From Sporosarcina thermotolerans (GTDB lineage Bacteria > Bacillota > Bacilli > Bacillales_A > Planococcaceae): a DNA stretch of 64,000 bases. Location: assembly GCF_030067815.1 (NCBI RefSeq), contig NZ_CP125968.1, forward strand, positions 2,534,001 through 2,598,000, in the 5' to 3' direction. Positions 7,092-14,469 of the stretch are shown piece by piece; the first letter of the stretch is position 1; the number at the start of each line of letters is the position of its first letter. Made by a program: the position numbers and the translations under genes. The notes under the pieces are model-generated. The model made no database searches. It had not been told where the DNA came from and saw only the letters and a list, made by a program, of their open reading frames with translations.

Positions 7092-8326
7092 ATGAATCCT
7101 GTTATTGGCCTAGATATAGCCAAAGGAGAAAGTTAGGTTCAAGCATACTTAGACAGAAGAGAACCTTACAAAAGCAGCTTCAAGGTGGCACACAAATTAG
7201 ATGGATTGAAGTGTTTACATGATTTTCTCTTGGAGGTAGAAAGGGTCTCTGGTGTCCGACCACAGGCCGTATTGGAAGCTACAGGGCATTATCATACACC
7301 GATAGTTCAGTATTACGAGGAGAGAAACTACTTAATTATTATTGTTAACCCTCTCATTTCATATCGGGCAAAGAGTTCCAGTTTACGCAAGGTGAAAACA
7401 GATATAATTGATGCCCATCACCTCTGTGAGCTGTACTACAAAGAGGAATTAGTGCCCTATAAGAAACGTGGAATCCAACTGTTAGATCTCCGGAATCTTA
7501 CAAGGCAACACGAAAACCTGACGAATATATACGTACAGACAAAACTACAATTCCAAGCGATTCTGGATCAGGTTTCCCCCGAATATCGTGGTGTGTTTGG
7601 GGATTTATACTCAGCTGTCTCCTTATTGACCTTAGTGGAATTCCCCACATCTAACGATGTATTAACAGCTGAAGAACAAGAGATATCTAATAAGATTCAT
7701 GAACTTTGTAAGAGCCGTTCATATAGCTGGGCGGAAGCGAGATCACAGAAGTTAATTGATGCTGCTAAACGTAATCCGTTTCAAAACAACCTTTATCAGA
7801 GCCATATTCTAACCATGGAAATGTATATAAAAGTGTTGTTGGAATACCAAAAGCACCTATCCAGCTTGGAAAAGAGATAGATGTTTCGGCAAAAGAAATT
7901 GAAGAATATAAGATTATCCAATCAATTCCGGGTATCGGAGAAAAGATCGCTGCAACGATTATTTCCGAAATCGGTGAGATTGATCGGTTTAATCATCCGA
8001 AGAAACTGGTTGCGTTCGCTGGAATAGATCCGAGTATCTTTGAATCCGGCAGATTCAAAGGAACCGTAAACAGGATCACCAAAAGAGGATCAAGTAGACT
8101 AAGACATGCCCTATTCATGGCCGTCAAATGTGCAATCCGGGACAGTCGCAAAATGAAAACTACTGATGAAGTTATCCCGCGCAACAAGAAAATGCGAGCA
8201 TTCTACGATAAGAAACGTGAAGAAGGAAAACCCTATAAAGTAGCTGTCATTGCCTGTGCAAATAAGCTTTTACATTGGATTTATGCCCTGTTAAGAACCA
8301 ATTCTGCTTTTGTAGATAACGCATAA
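7092..8326 (+). pseudogene. IS110-family transposase, nonsense and frameshift mutations
   Basis: The gene begins with MNPVIGLDIAKGES, then has an in-frame TAG at 7134-7136 where relatives have Gln (CAG). It continues with the DEDD RuvC-like domain (LDIAKG, LEATGHYH, VKTDIIDAHH), breaks at about 7870-7874 by loss of one A in a run, and ends with the transposase-20 domain (IPGIGEKIAATI, then AGIDPSIFESGRFKG with the serine motif, and NRITKRGSSRLRHAL). Corrected, it would be about 411 residues, normal for the family. The nonsense codon plus the frameshift make inactivity more likely than for the other frameshifted genes in this window. Confidence 0.85.
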
Positions 8327-8349
8327 GAACCGATAACCAAATATAACAA

Positions 8350-8384
8350 AACCTTCCAACAGACTAAGAGGAAGGTTATTTGTT
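8350..8384 (+). terminator. Terminator after the IS110 transposase
   Basis: AACCTTCC pairs with GGAAGGTT across a twelve-base loop, followed by ATTTGTT. Confidence 0.65.
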
Positions 8385-8441
8385 ATACCCTTTTTTAAGT
8401 ATAACAAGAAGTATTTCATGTTTCATTAAAAAATGTTGACA

Positions 8442-8469
8442 AACTATTAGCTGGTTTAGTTCAACAAGC
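8442..8469. repeat. Partial array repeat at the IS110 right side
   Basis: AACTATTAGCTGG followed by TTTAGTTCAACAAG resembles a module 2 whose left part is diverged. It lies just outside the right end of the IS element and directly downstream of the peptide gene at 8471-8548. Confidence 0.45.
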
Positions 8470-8470
8470 A

Positions 8471-8548
8471 TTATTTCTTTTTAGAAGATTTATACCCAAT
8501 AATAATAATAACAGCAACAATTACGGCGAACCATATATACCAATCCAT
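8471..8548 (-). CDS. 25-residue single-helix membrane peptide
   Basis: A perfect AGGAGG site six bases before ATG (8548) opens a 25-codon frame: an aromatic start (MDWYIWF), an all-hydrophobic helix (AVIVAVIIIIGY) and a basic tail (KSSKKK). The ribosome site, the membrane-peptide pattern (hydrophobic helix, positive C-terminus) and the position as its own repeat-bounded unit support a real gene. It could be a regulatory membrane peptide or a type I toxin-like peptide; neither is shown. Confidence 0.6.
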   Translation of the reverse strand: MDWYIWFAVIVAVIIIIGYKSSKKK

Positions 8549-8660
8549 TTGATTTCCTCCTTAACTGACGAAACATCAATATGATAAATTGTTAAATAGC
8601 AGCGACATTTTGGAAAACAGCCATATACTAAGAGTTATGCTCTTTACACCAAAATATTCC

Positions 8661-8745
8661 ATATTCCATTAACCTGCTACGTTAGCACAATAAGTTCTAC
8701 AAAAAAGCGTTACTCCTTCTTGGAGCAACGCCCCTATTAGTTTAA
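8661..8745. repeat. Complete two-module array repeat with hairpin
   Basis: Module 2 (TATTCCATTAACCTGC, then TACGTTAGCACAATAAG) is followed by a hairpin (CGTTACTCC / GGAGCAACG at 8707-8729) and module 1 (CAACGCCCCTATTAGTTTAAG). On the minus strand the hairpin is followed by a T-run, so it can terminate a minus-strand transcript. Confidence 0.7.
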
Positions 8746-8828
8746 GTGCATTTCTTCGCAAACTTTATTTATTAAGGCTTTGTTAATGTTCTAAGGGAAT
8801 GAAAATAGCTTCAATCAATACAATGACC

Positions 8829-9596
8829 TCAATCCATCTTATTTCTTAGATAGTCCACAAATGTGATTTTCCCCATTTTTTGATTATCATTGGTGTTTTT
8901 ACCATCCACAAATGATTTGTAAAGTACCCCTGGTATAGAAAAGCTAAGCACTTTATTCGTTTCATTATTAATCTTGATTTTCAGTTCAGCCATTTCTCTT
9001 AATGTCATTATGTCTGGTCCACCAAAATCATTAGTTCTTCCTTGGGGATCTTTATCCACTAAACCAATTAAATGATTGGCAAAATCACTTACATCGACAC
9101 TTTGAAATTTAATGTTTCCAGGGACAATATATCTTTTAAAGTGAGGTTTTGATAAAAATAATTTTTCAACAAAGTTGTGGAACTGAGTTGCACGTACAAT
9201 TGTATAAGGAATAGAACTATTCCTTAACAAATCTTCAGCTTCATATTTCAACTTATAATATTTCAATGGTATTCCATCTATGCCGACAATTGATGGATAA
9301 ATAAAATGTTTTATGTATTGCATCTTTCTTAAAAACCCTTCAAAACCTGAAACCTCAACGATTTTTGAATCTTTAACCGGACTTGTTGCTGCGTGAATAA
9401 TTACATCTACTCCTTTTACTGCTTCTTCTATACCTTCACCAGATAATAAGTCACTATAAACCCACTCGAAAGGTCCTGTATTTTCAGGTTTACTTCTCGA
9501 AGTTATTTTGACTTTATACTCAGGGCTTGTTAGTTGTTTTAGTAAAGCTGAACCTAGTAGTCCTGTTGAACCTGTCACCAATACCTTCAATTGCAT
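8829..9596 (-). CDS. Atypical SDR / NAD(P)H-binding NmrA-like protein
   Basis: This 255-residue Rossmann protein starts MQLKVLVTGSTGLLGSALL, the GxxGxxG nucleotide-binding motif of atypical (extended) SDR proteins. It has the VDVIIHAATS strand and YYKLKYEAEDLLRNSSIPYT pattern of NAD(P)H-binding sugar-nucleotide/NmrA-type enzymes. There is no classic YxxxK, although YYKLKYEAE holds Tyr and Lys nearby. The substrate cannot be read from sequence. It is a single-gene unit of the array. Confidence 0.8.
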   Translation of the reverse strand: MQLKVLVTGSTGLLGSALLKQLTSPEYKVKITSRSKPENTGPFEWVYSDLLSGEGIEEAVKGVDVIIHAATSPVKDSKIVEVSGFEGFLRKMQYIKHFIYPSIVGIDGIPLKYYKLKYEAEDLLRNSSIPYTIVRATQFHNFVEKLFLSKPHFKRYIVPGNIKFQSVDVSDFANHLIGLVDKDPQGRTNDFGGPDIMTLREMAELKIKINNETNKVLSFSIPGVLYKSFVDGKNTNDNQKMGKITFVDYLRNKMD

Positions 9597-9649
9597 CCAC
9601 CTTTATCTTTAAATTCACCTTATATAGTTATATTCACAGGTTATTGACT

Positions 9650-9735
9650 TTATTCAACTAAACTGCCTCGTTAGTTGAACAAGAAAAAAGATGACTCTAA
9701 GCAGATCAATGATCTTTCAGAAAAGCACCAGATAG
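9650..9735. repeat. Complete two-module array repeat
   Basis: Module 2 is near-perfect here (TTCAACTAAACTGCC then TCGTTAGTTGAACAAG), followed by AAAAAAGATGACTC and a short module 1 (AAAAGCACCAGATAG). It starts just after the stop of the lipoprotein gene at 9743 in transcription order. Confidence 0.7.
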
Positions 9736-9742
9736 AGTAGTG

Positions 9743-10264
9743 TCACCATTCAACTATTACATTATTTTTTCCATCAAGAATCTTATAGTGAAAGCTTTTC
9801 GCTTGTTCATAAATACCATCTGGTAATTTCTCATATACAATATTGTCTGTTATTTTAACTTTTGATCTGTATATTTCATTATCCTCATCATCTTTCAATA
9901 CATAGCTAACCGTTGTTGCATTGGGGTAGTTAAACACTCCTCCCCATAAAGCTATAATCGAACTGTGTCCAACAGGGGTTAATTTAATAATTTTAAATTG
10001 ATTTGTTATATTAACGTTTTGAGCAAATTCCCCTCCTGCATTGTATATATACCTTGAATCTTCCTTAGTAAAAGTATTTAGGCTTAACATTGGTTGGCCC
10101 GAATAATCCTCATTCAAGAAAAGAACAACTTTATCTATATCATCTTGAAACAAGATTTCAACATTGATTCTTCCATCTTTATCAATTGCGTCCGAAAGTG
10201 AAGCAGAAGAACATCCTGCCAATACGAACAATAATAAAATTAACAACAAATATAAAAACCTCAT
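9743..10264 (-). CDS. Lipoprotein, function unknown
   Basis: This 173-residue protein has a lipoprotein signal peptide: MRFLYLLLILLLFVLAGCS, with lipobox LAGC and the lipidated Cys at residue 18. It should be anchored on the outer face of the membrane. The mature part looks beta-rich, with no recognised domain. GGGGGGAG precedes the ATG. It resembles other array lipoproteins only in architecture. Confidence 0.75.
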   Translation of the reverse strand: MRFLYLLLILLLFVLAGCSSASLSDAIDKDGRINVEILFQDDIDKVVLFLNEDYSGQPMLSLNTFTKEDSRYIYNAGGEFAQNVNITNQFKIIKLTPVGHSSIIALWGGVFNYPNATTVSYVLKDDEDNEIYRSKVKITDNIVYEKLPDGIYEQAKSFHYKILDGKNNVIVEW

Positions 10265-10310
10265 GAACTCCCCCCAATGCTCTCTTTAGAATCATTTATT
10301 ATAAACAACA

Positions 10311-10377
10311 CACTTGAAGCAAACTGCCCCCATTAGTTCAAGAAAAAAAGTGCCATTCTAATTTATTAGAAACGCAC
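10311..10377. repeat. Array repeat, module 2 plus hairpin
   Basis: CTTGAAGCAAACTGCC then CCCATTAGTTCAAG is followed by an AGTGCC.TTCTAA / TTAGAA.GCACT hairpin (10350-10377), with a T-run on the minus strand. Confidence 0.65.
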
Positions 10378-10439
10378 TCCTTCCGCACAATAATTTACAT
10401 ATATTAACTTATTCAACACATTCGCAAAAAAACCTTCTA

Positions 10440-10532
10440 CATTAACTAAACTGCTTCTTTAGTTGAACAAGAAAAAAGTGTCGTTTAAGCAGCCCAATGA
10501 TCTTCAAGTAAAGCACCCGTTAGCTTGATAAG
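10440..10532. repeat. Complete two-module array repeat
   Basis: Module 2 (TTAACTAAACTGCTTC, then TTTAGTTGAACAAG) is followed by AAAAAAGTGTCG and a textbook module 1 (CAAGTAAAGCACCCG then TTAGCTTGATAAG). It directly follows the gene at 10540 in transcription order and, with 9650-9735, best defines the consensus. Confidence 0.75.
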
Positions 10533-10539
10533 AAGCGTC

Positions 10540-10755
10540 TCACGAATTATATCCAAAAGAAATTACGAAAATTAATGCTACTAAAGACAAACCAAGTATG
10601 AGTGTACATAAAACAATAATTACTCCAACTAAACTTTTGGGTATGTTCGAACGATTTTTCCAAGTAGCAAACATTAAAATTAGACTCGCAAGTATAATTA
10701 ACGTAAAAATCGAAAGAAGCATATAACGTTCTTTAACCAAGACCCACAGGTCCAT
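10540..10755 (-). CDS. Two-helix small membrane protein
   Basis: The ATG at 10755 is preferred because AGAGGTG lies six bases upstream; a GTG at 10764 overlaps that site. The product of about 71 residues has two hydrophobic helices (about 13-33 and 42-66) joined by a short basic loop. No family recognised. It is a single-gene unit between repeat copies. Confidence 0.6.
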   Translation of the reverse strand: MDLWVLVKERYMLLSIFTLIILASLILMFATWKNRSNIPKSLVGVIIVLCTLILGLSLVALIFVISFGYNS

Positions 10756-10825
10756 TCTGTTCACCTCTTATCAACGTCTTTACTCAATCTCGGACCAAAT
10801 TATTGAAAACAAGATCACAACACTC

Positions 10826-10856
10826 TTCAAGTAAAGCACCCGTTAGTTGAAGAAGA
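10826..10856. repeat. Array repeat, module 1
   Basis: TCAAGTAAAGCACCCG then TTAGTTGAAGAAG is one of the cleanest module-1 copies. It abuts the 3' end of the acetyltransferase gene. Confidence 0.7.
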
Positions 10857-10857
10857 G

Positions 10858-11736
10858 TTACGCTTCCGAAGTAATAGGATGCTTTACGTATTTTGGAAAA
10901 TAATTGTTACCACTAGTTTTTACAAATAATGTTCCATCACCTTTTATAAGATTACTTTCAAATATTAAGCCTTTATAATCTGGGGTGTAGTGAAAAACTA
11001 TCTTTTTGCTTCCCTCCCCTAAAATCTCTATTAGAATATTATTAATATTTTTTTTGCTTACTGATAATATCAAAAATATCAATTTGGTTTTCTTCTTCTT
11101 TAAATATTATAATTACATCTTCGGATCCAAGGTAATAAATATCATTACAAAAAACGTTTAGACAATAATACATTAATATTCCTTGGGAATTTCCAGTTGA
11201 AAACCGATCAGAAACAGGTACTCTCTCTTTTGCAAATTCAAAAATAAAATTAATGTCATCTACATTTGTTATGTTCAGCTTACGAGGTTTGTTTTTTGAT
11301 TTTTGATTCGACGAAAAATTAATAGAAAATTGATATTCATCCACTATTTCAAAGCCAAACTTCGGATAAAAATCTAACACACTGTCATTTGCAAAAAGAT
11401 ACATGAAATCGTACGTATGTTCATATTCCTCTAAAACCTTATTCATTAGACTTTTAGAAAGCCCCCTGTTTCGATAATCAGGATGGGTCATCACTGTTCC
11501 AACTTGTAACGCACGTTTTGCTCCCCTTCAATAATTAAGTCAATAATATTAATTGAAACATTTGCTACAACCTTGTCATCAACCACATATGAAAAGGGTA
11601 TGTATCCATTTCCCCAAAACCCATGATGGTACCACCTTTTAAATTTCAAACCAAAAACACTGTTAGCAAGTTGGAAAAAGCTCTCTCTATGTTGCTCACT
11701 ATCTCTATAATCTTGTATGAATTGTAATTCTCCCAT
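10858..11736 (-). CDS. GNAT family N-acetyltransferase, two frameshifts in this sequence
   Basis: Three consecutive frames join into one protein of about 292 residues. The N-terminal part (from ATG 11736) includes an FKRWYHHGFWGNGYIPF stretch. A one-A loss at about 11516-11519 separates it from the acetyl-CoA-binding segment (MTHPDYRNRGLSKSLMNKVL, with the RNRGLS pyrophosphate loop). A one-A loss in an eight-A run at 11048-11055 separates the C-terminal domain. Both breaks lie in homopolymers and look like sequencing errors. The protein should transfer acetyl groups to an unknown amine substrate; such enzymes are common in mobile gene arrays. Confidence 0.75.
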
Positions 11737-11828
11737 CTAGTATTTCCCCCTTATACTTTTACTTCAATTTATTTAATACCCACATAATAGATATTGCCTT
11801 CATTTTTCACCTTTTTCAACAGTTTCCT

Positions 11829-11885
11829 TCTTCAACTAAACTGCTTCGTTAGTTCAACAAGAAAAAAGAGTTGCCTAAGCAACTC
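11829..11885. repeat. Array repeat, module 2 plus perfect hairpin
   Basis: CTTCAACTAAACTGCTTC then GTTAGTTCAACAAG is followed by a GAGTTGC-ctaa-GCAACTC perfect hairpin (11868-11885). On the minus strand the hairpin is followed by six Ts, so it can terminate the gene at 11898. Confidence 0.75.
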
Positions 11886-11897
11886 ATGAATTAATAA

Positions 11898-12389
11898 TTA
11901 TTCCTTTTTTGGGGGAGTCGCTTTTCTTACCAACCTTCCCCCATCATAAAATTTTCCACATTCTCTCAATATATTAGTAGCCTCGGTCGCGGATGGTATT
12001 TTGCCATTTGCAGAAAATGTTAGATAATACGTTTTTGTATTTCTTCTGTGGACTACCCATGCAAAGAATTTCATTGCAAATCCATGTGCGCTCTTATTTC
12101 GGAATTGGGACATCACTTTTCCATCCCAAACAGTCATGGTTTGCCCATTTCCTCTGCCCCTTTTCAGTTCCCCGCTTAATTCTGCGTAAATGAGCCCTGA
12201 TGATTTCTTCATTTGATTCATGATCATCAATGTTAACACTTGATTGACAAAAAGCTGAAATAAATTCAGTCCTTCCCCTCTCGTAAGAGATAAAAATGTT
12301 GTTTGTGGAAGTCGCTCCGGAATCTTCCCTAATACGAATTTGCCGTTTCCTTCGCTCCCCTTCTTTATAGTCCACTTTTTTTCCTTCAT
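11898..12389 (-). CDS. Hypothetical protein with DUF3291/ABM-like domain
   Basis: This 163-residue protein has a central TMTVWDGKVMSQFRNKSAHG segment, the TxWxdxxxxxxFrxsgaH pattern of dimeric alpha/beta-barrel proteins (DUF3291, spheroidene monooxygenase-like and antibiotic-biosynthesis monooxygenase-like families). The C-terminus is basic and proline-rich. It may be a small oxygenase or a ligand-binding protein; no catalytic claim is possible. Two perfect inverted repeats just upstream suggest control by a repressor. Confidence 0.55.
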   Translation of the reverse strand: MKEKKWTIKKGSEGNGKFVLGKIPERLPQTTFLSLTRGEGLNLFQLFVNQVLTLMIMNQMKKSSGLIYAELSGELKRGRGNGQTMTVWDGKVMSQFRNKSAHGFAMKFFAWVVHRRNTKTYYLTFSANGKIPSATEATNILRECGKFYDGGRLVRKATPPKKE

Positions 12390-12401
12390 GCTATCCCCCC
12401 A

Positions 12402-12429
12402 AATACTAATGTCTTACATCATTAGTATT
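12402..12429. promoter_or_regulatory. Perfect 10-bp inverted repeat, candidate operator
   Basis: AATACTAATG and CATTAGTATT are exact complements separated by eight bases, right upstream of the ribosome site of the gene at 11898-12389. The size and position fit a TetR- or MarR-type operator overlapping the promoter. No matching repressor gene is adjacent. Confidence 0.5.
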
Positions 12430-12435
12430 CTCTTC

Positions 12436-12448
12436 ATGTATGATACAT
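12436..12448. promoter_or_regulatory. Second short palindrome upstream of 11898-12389
   Basis: ATGTATGATACAT is a perfect 6+1+6 palindrome seven bases beyond the longer one. It could be a second operator half or chance. Confidence 0.3.
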
Positions 12449-12501
12449 ACTTTTTTATGGAGTTATGAAAAACACATAGTAGTCCGAATGTGCAACAAAA
12501 A

Positions 12502-12558
12502 AAGCCAACCAAAAGTTGACTTAACTTGTTAAACGAATGCACCCGTTAGTTTAATAAC
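12502..12558. repeat. Array repeat: hairpin plus module 1
   Basis: GCCAAC/GTTGAC forms a short hairpin with a minus-strand T-run. It is followed by GTTAAACGAATGCACCC then GTTAGTTTAATAAC, a module-1 copy, directly at the 3' end of the kinase gene. Confidence 0.6.
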
Positions 12559-12562
12559 TTTT

Positions 12563-13095
12563 TTAGTTGGAACTTAAATAATTGTGAACTAAATTCACTC
12601 GTTCTCTTACCGTATAGTCTCCTTCTATTCTCAATATTGGGCAAACCAAGTCCGACATCCAATGTTCGTGTAACATTTTACTTCTAACTTCCATTCCTGC
12701 TTCATCATATAAAGAAGCCCACTCCAAAAAAGCCTTTGATTGGTCTTGTTTACTACCACCAGCTAATATTTCATTCCCATACCTTTGAAATTCCCTTGTT
12801 GCAATCTCTCAAGTCTTACATTTTGGGGAATCCACAAAAATATAACGAAGTCAAAATAGCTTTTAAATTCATCACCCCAACCACATATTGCCCCCGAAAG
12901 AACACAGTTTTGATTTATTGATAAATCATGTTTTAGCTTTTCTCTTCTTTTAGGTAAAGGTCTTTGTTCTGTAAACTTAGTTATCCAAAAATAGTCGTCT
13001 GTATCAAGATGAGTATAAGAAAGTTCCTCTGATAACACAGTGCCGAGTGTCGAAGTTCCTGAGCCGGCAGCACCAAATATATGTATATTTTTAAT
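12563..13095 (-). CDS. P-loop nucleotide kinase / AAA-type ATPase, frameshifted
   Basis: The reading frame runs upstream from a GTG at 13038 without a stop and supplies a P-loop (KNIHIFGAAGSGTSTLGTVL), so the gene probably starts at an ATT codon at 13093-13095, six bases after GGGAGGGG. HLDTDDYFW and RREKLKHDL follow, as in adenylate-kinase-like P-loop proteins. The frame breaks at about 12795, where one base is missing, and resumes with FQRYGNEILAGGSKQDQSKA to a TAA at 12563. The corrected length is about 177 residues. It is probably a small-molecule kinase with unknown substrate. Confidence 0.7.
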
Positions 13096-13168
13096 TGGAA
13101 TCCCCTCCCAAAATATCCATTTCTATTATTTTGATTATACAGACAAAACTCATCTTTAGTAAAATTCC

Positions 13169-13200
13169 CTTCTTCAACTAACCTGCTCCGTTAATGTAAT
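13169..13200. repeat. Array repeat, module 2
   Basis: CTTCTTCAACTAACCTGC then TCCGTTAATGTAAT is a copy with a diverged right arm, next to the lipoprotein gene at 13227. Confidence 0.6.
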
Positions 13201-13226
13201 TACCTTTATGAAAGACACTATAAAAT

Positions 13227-13694
13227 TCATGATTTAATTTCTTCTATATCTATACCACTGGCTGGTTTATTGGTAAAAGCGAACCAAAATTTATCCTGTG
13301 GACTAATTTGTACCAGTTTTGCATATTCCCCACGAACTGATATCCCTTTAATATCATCATTATTATTAACAACAGCGGTAATATAAAATGGAAGCCCCAT
13401 TTCTGCTGTTGCTATGTAACCGCCATCTTTAAGATCAATAGAACCTGTACCAGTTATCCATTCCCAATCACCTTGTTTATCTCTTATAAAGCCTATATTT
13501 AAACTTTGATCTTTTTCGTAAAAAACAATTACCACATCTTCCTTAACTTCAAAATGCCAAACTGAATCAAAGTCATTATTATGCTCAACCATTATTTCTT
13601 TAAACCGATTTTCTAAGGATACGGTTTCTGGTACTGAACAGGCAGAAAGACCAAATAATAACAAAACCAATAATATTATATTTTTCTTATTCAA
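13227..13694 (-). CDS. Lipoprotein, function unknown
   Basis: This 155-residue protein starts at a TTG after GGAGGAAGGAA. Its lipoprotein signal is MNKKNIILLVLLLFGLSACS, with lipobox LSAC. The mature domain is rich in short beta-type stretches (DFDSVWHFEVKEDVVIVFYE, GDWEWITGTGSIDL) and resembles small Bacillales surface lipoproteins. I recognise no family. It is bounded by repeat copies on both sides. Confidence 0.75.
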   Translation of the reverse strand: MNKKNIILLVLLLFGLSACSVPETVSLENRFKEIMVEHNNDFDSVWHFEVKEDVVIVFYEKDQSLNIGFIRDKQGDWEWITGTGSIDLKDGGYIATAEMGLPFYITAVVNNNDDIKGISVRGEYAKLVQISPQDKFWFAFTNKPASGIDIEEIKS

Positions 13695-13755
13695 GTTCCT
13701 TCCTCCCTTTAACTAGCTTATACATGTTAAGTTAATAGTTTCAATTTATATATGT

Positions 13756-13779
13756 ATTCATTAACTGCCTAGTTCAATA
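13756..13779. repeat. Degenerate array repeat, module 2
   Basis: ATTCATTAACTGCC then TAGTTCAATA keeps the core and shortened arms, between divergently oriented lipoprotein genes. Confidence 0.4.
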
Positions 13780-13815
13780 TCTGAAGTAAACTGTTACGAA
13801 CTGCAAACCATCTCT

Positions 13816-13843
13816 TTGTACTGTTATATTAATATGTTATAGT
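13816..13843 (+). promoter_or_regulatory. SigA-type promoter of the plus-strand lipoprotein
   Basis: TTGTAC and TATAGT are separated by 16 bases, with AAAGGAGG downstream before the TTG start at 13866. Confidence 0.55.
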
Positions 13844-13865
13844 CTTCCTAAAAGGAGGAGTATTT

Positions 13866-14294
13866 TTGAAAAAGGTGATTGGATTAAGTTTTATTCTATT
13901 TGCTGGTATCACATTATACGGATGTTCAGGTATAATAGAAAATTCTTTAGATTCAAGTGATAGAGTTGCTTATGAAATTGCTACTAAACAAGAAACTGGT
14001 AACGGAAGTATTGAATTATTAACACCGACGATTACAACAAAAGATAATCAATTAGAATTTATCACTGAGGGAATTGATGAAAATAAAGTGACCTTTATTT
14101 TTGTTGCCAATAAAAAAGTATTTGAACAAAAAATAAAAAATGATGAAACCTACAAACTTGACATTATGGGTATCAAAGATGCTCATAGGACGGACTACAA
14201 GCCAAAAGTTCAACTTATGCAAACTATAGATGATACTGAAAGTGGAGATATAGTAATCTTTAAACAAGTTCGATATACAGTCAAGAAAGAGTAG
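13866..14294 (+). CDS. Lipoprotein, function unknown, plus strand
   Basis: A TTG start follows AAAGGAGG by seven bases. The 142-residue product has the lipoprotein signal MKKVIGLSFILFAGITLYGCS (lipobox LYGC). Its mature part (TNP-type beta strands, KVTFIFVANKKVFEQKIKND) has no recognised domain. It has its own promoter and is one of the few plus-strand units of the array. It resembles neither of the neighbouring lipoproteins in its mature sequence. Confidence 0.75.
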   Translation: MKKVIGLSFILFAGITLYGCSGIIENSLDSSDRVAYEIATKQETGNGSIELLTPTITTKDNQLEFITEGIDENKVTFIFVANKKVFEQKIKNDETYKLDIMGIKDAHRTDYKPKVQLMQTIDDTESGDIVIFKQVRYTVKKE

Positions 14295-14349
14295 TTTTAT
14301 AGTTGTTTAATTTCAATTTAATGAACAAAAATAACCCCACATACTATAT

Positions 14350-14413
14350 TATTGAACTAACCTGCCTCGTTAGTTCAAGAAGAAAATAGAGCCCTCAAGC
14401 CACCCGTTAGATA
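14350..14413. repeat. Complete two-module array repeat
   Basis: ATTGAACTAACCTGCC then TCGTTAGTTCAAGAAG is followed by AAAATAGAGCCCTC and a shortened module 1 (AAGCCACCCGTTAGAT). Confidence 0.65.
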
Positions 14414-14469
14414 TCTAACCAACATTCAGCAAAAGTGGTAATTAATAATGAAATTATTACTCCGAAGAC

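Larger units (their letters stand above)
6895..8398 (+). mobile_element. IS110-family insertion sequence, degenerate
   Basis: The element contains one broken IS110-type transposase (7092-8326), about 190 bases of non-coding sequence upstream and a short tail with a hairpin terminator downstream. That arrangement is typical of the IS110 subgroup, whose long left non-coding end encodes the bridge RNA. IS110 elements lack clear terminal inverted repeats, so the ends given here are approximate. It is inserted inside the repeat array: a module-1 copy lies just to the left (6833-6853) and half of a module-2 copy just to the right (8442-8469). Confidence 0.65.
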
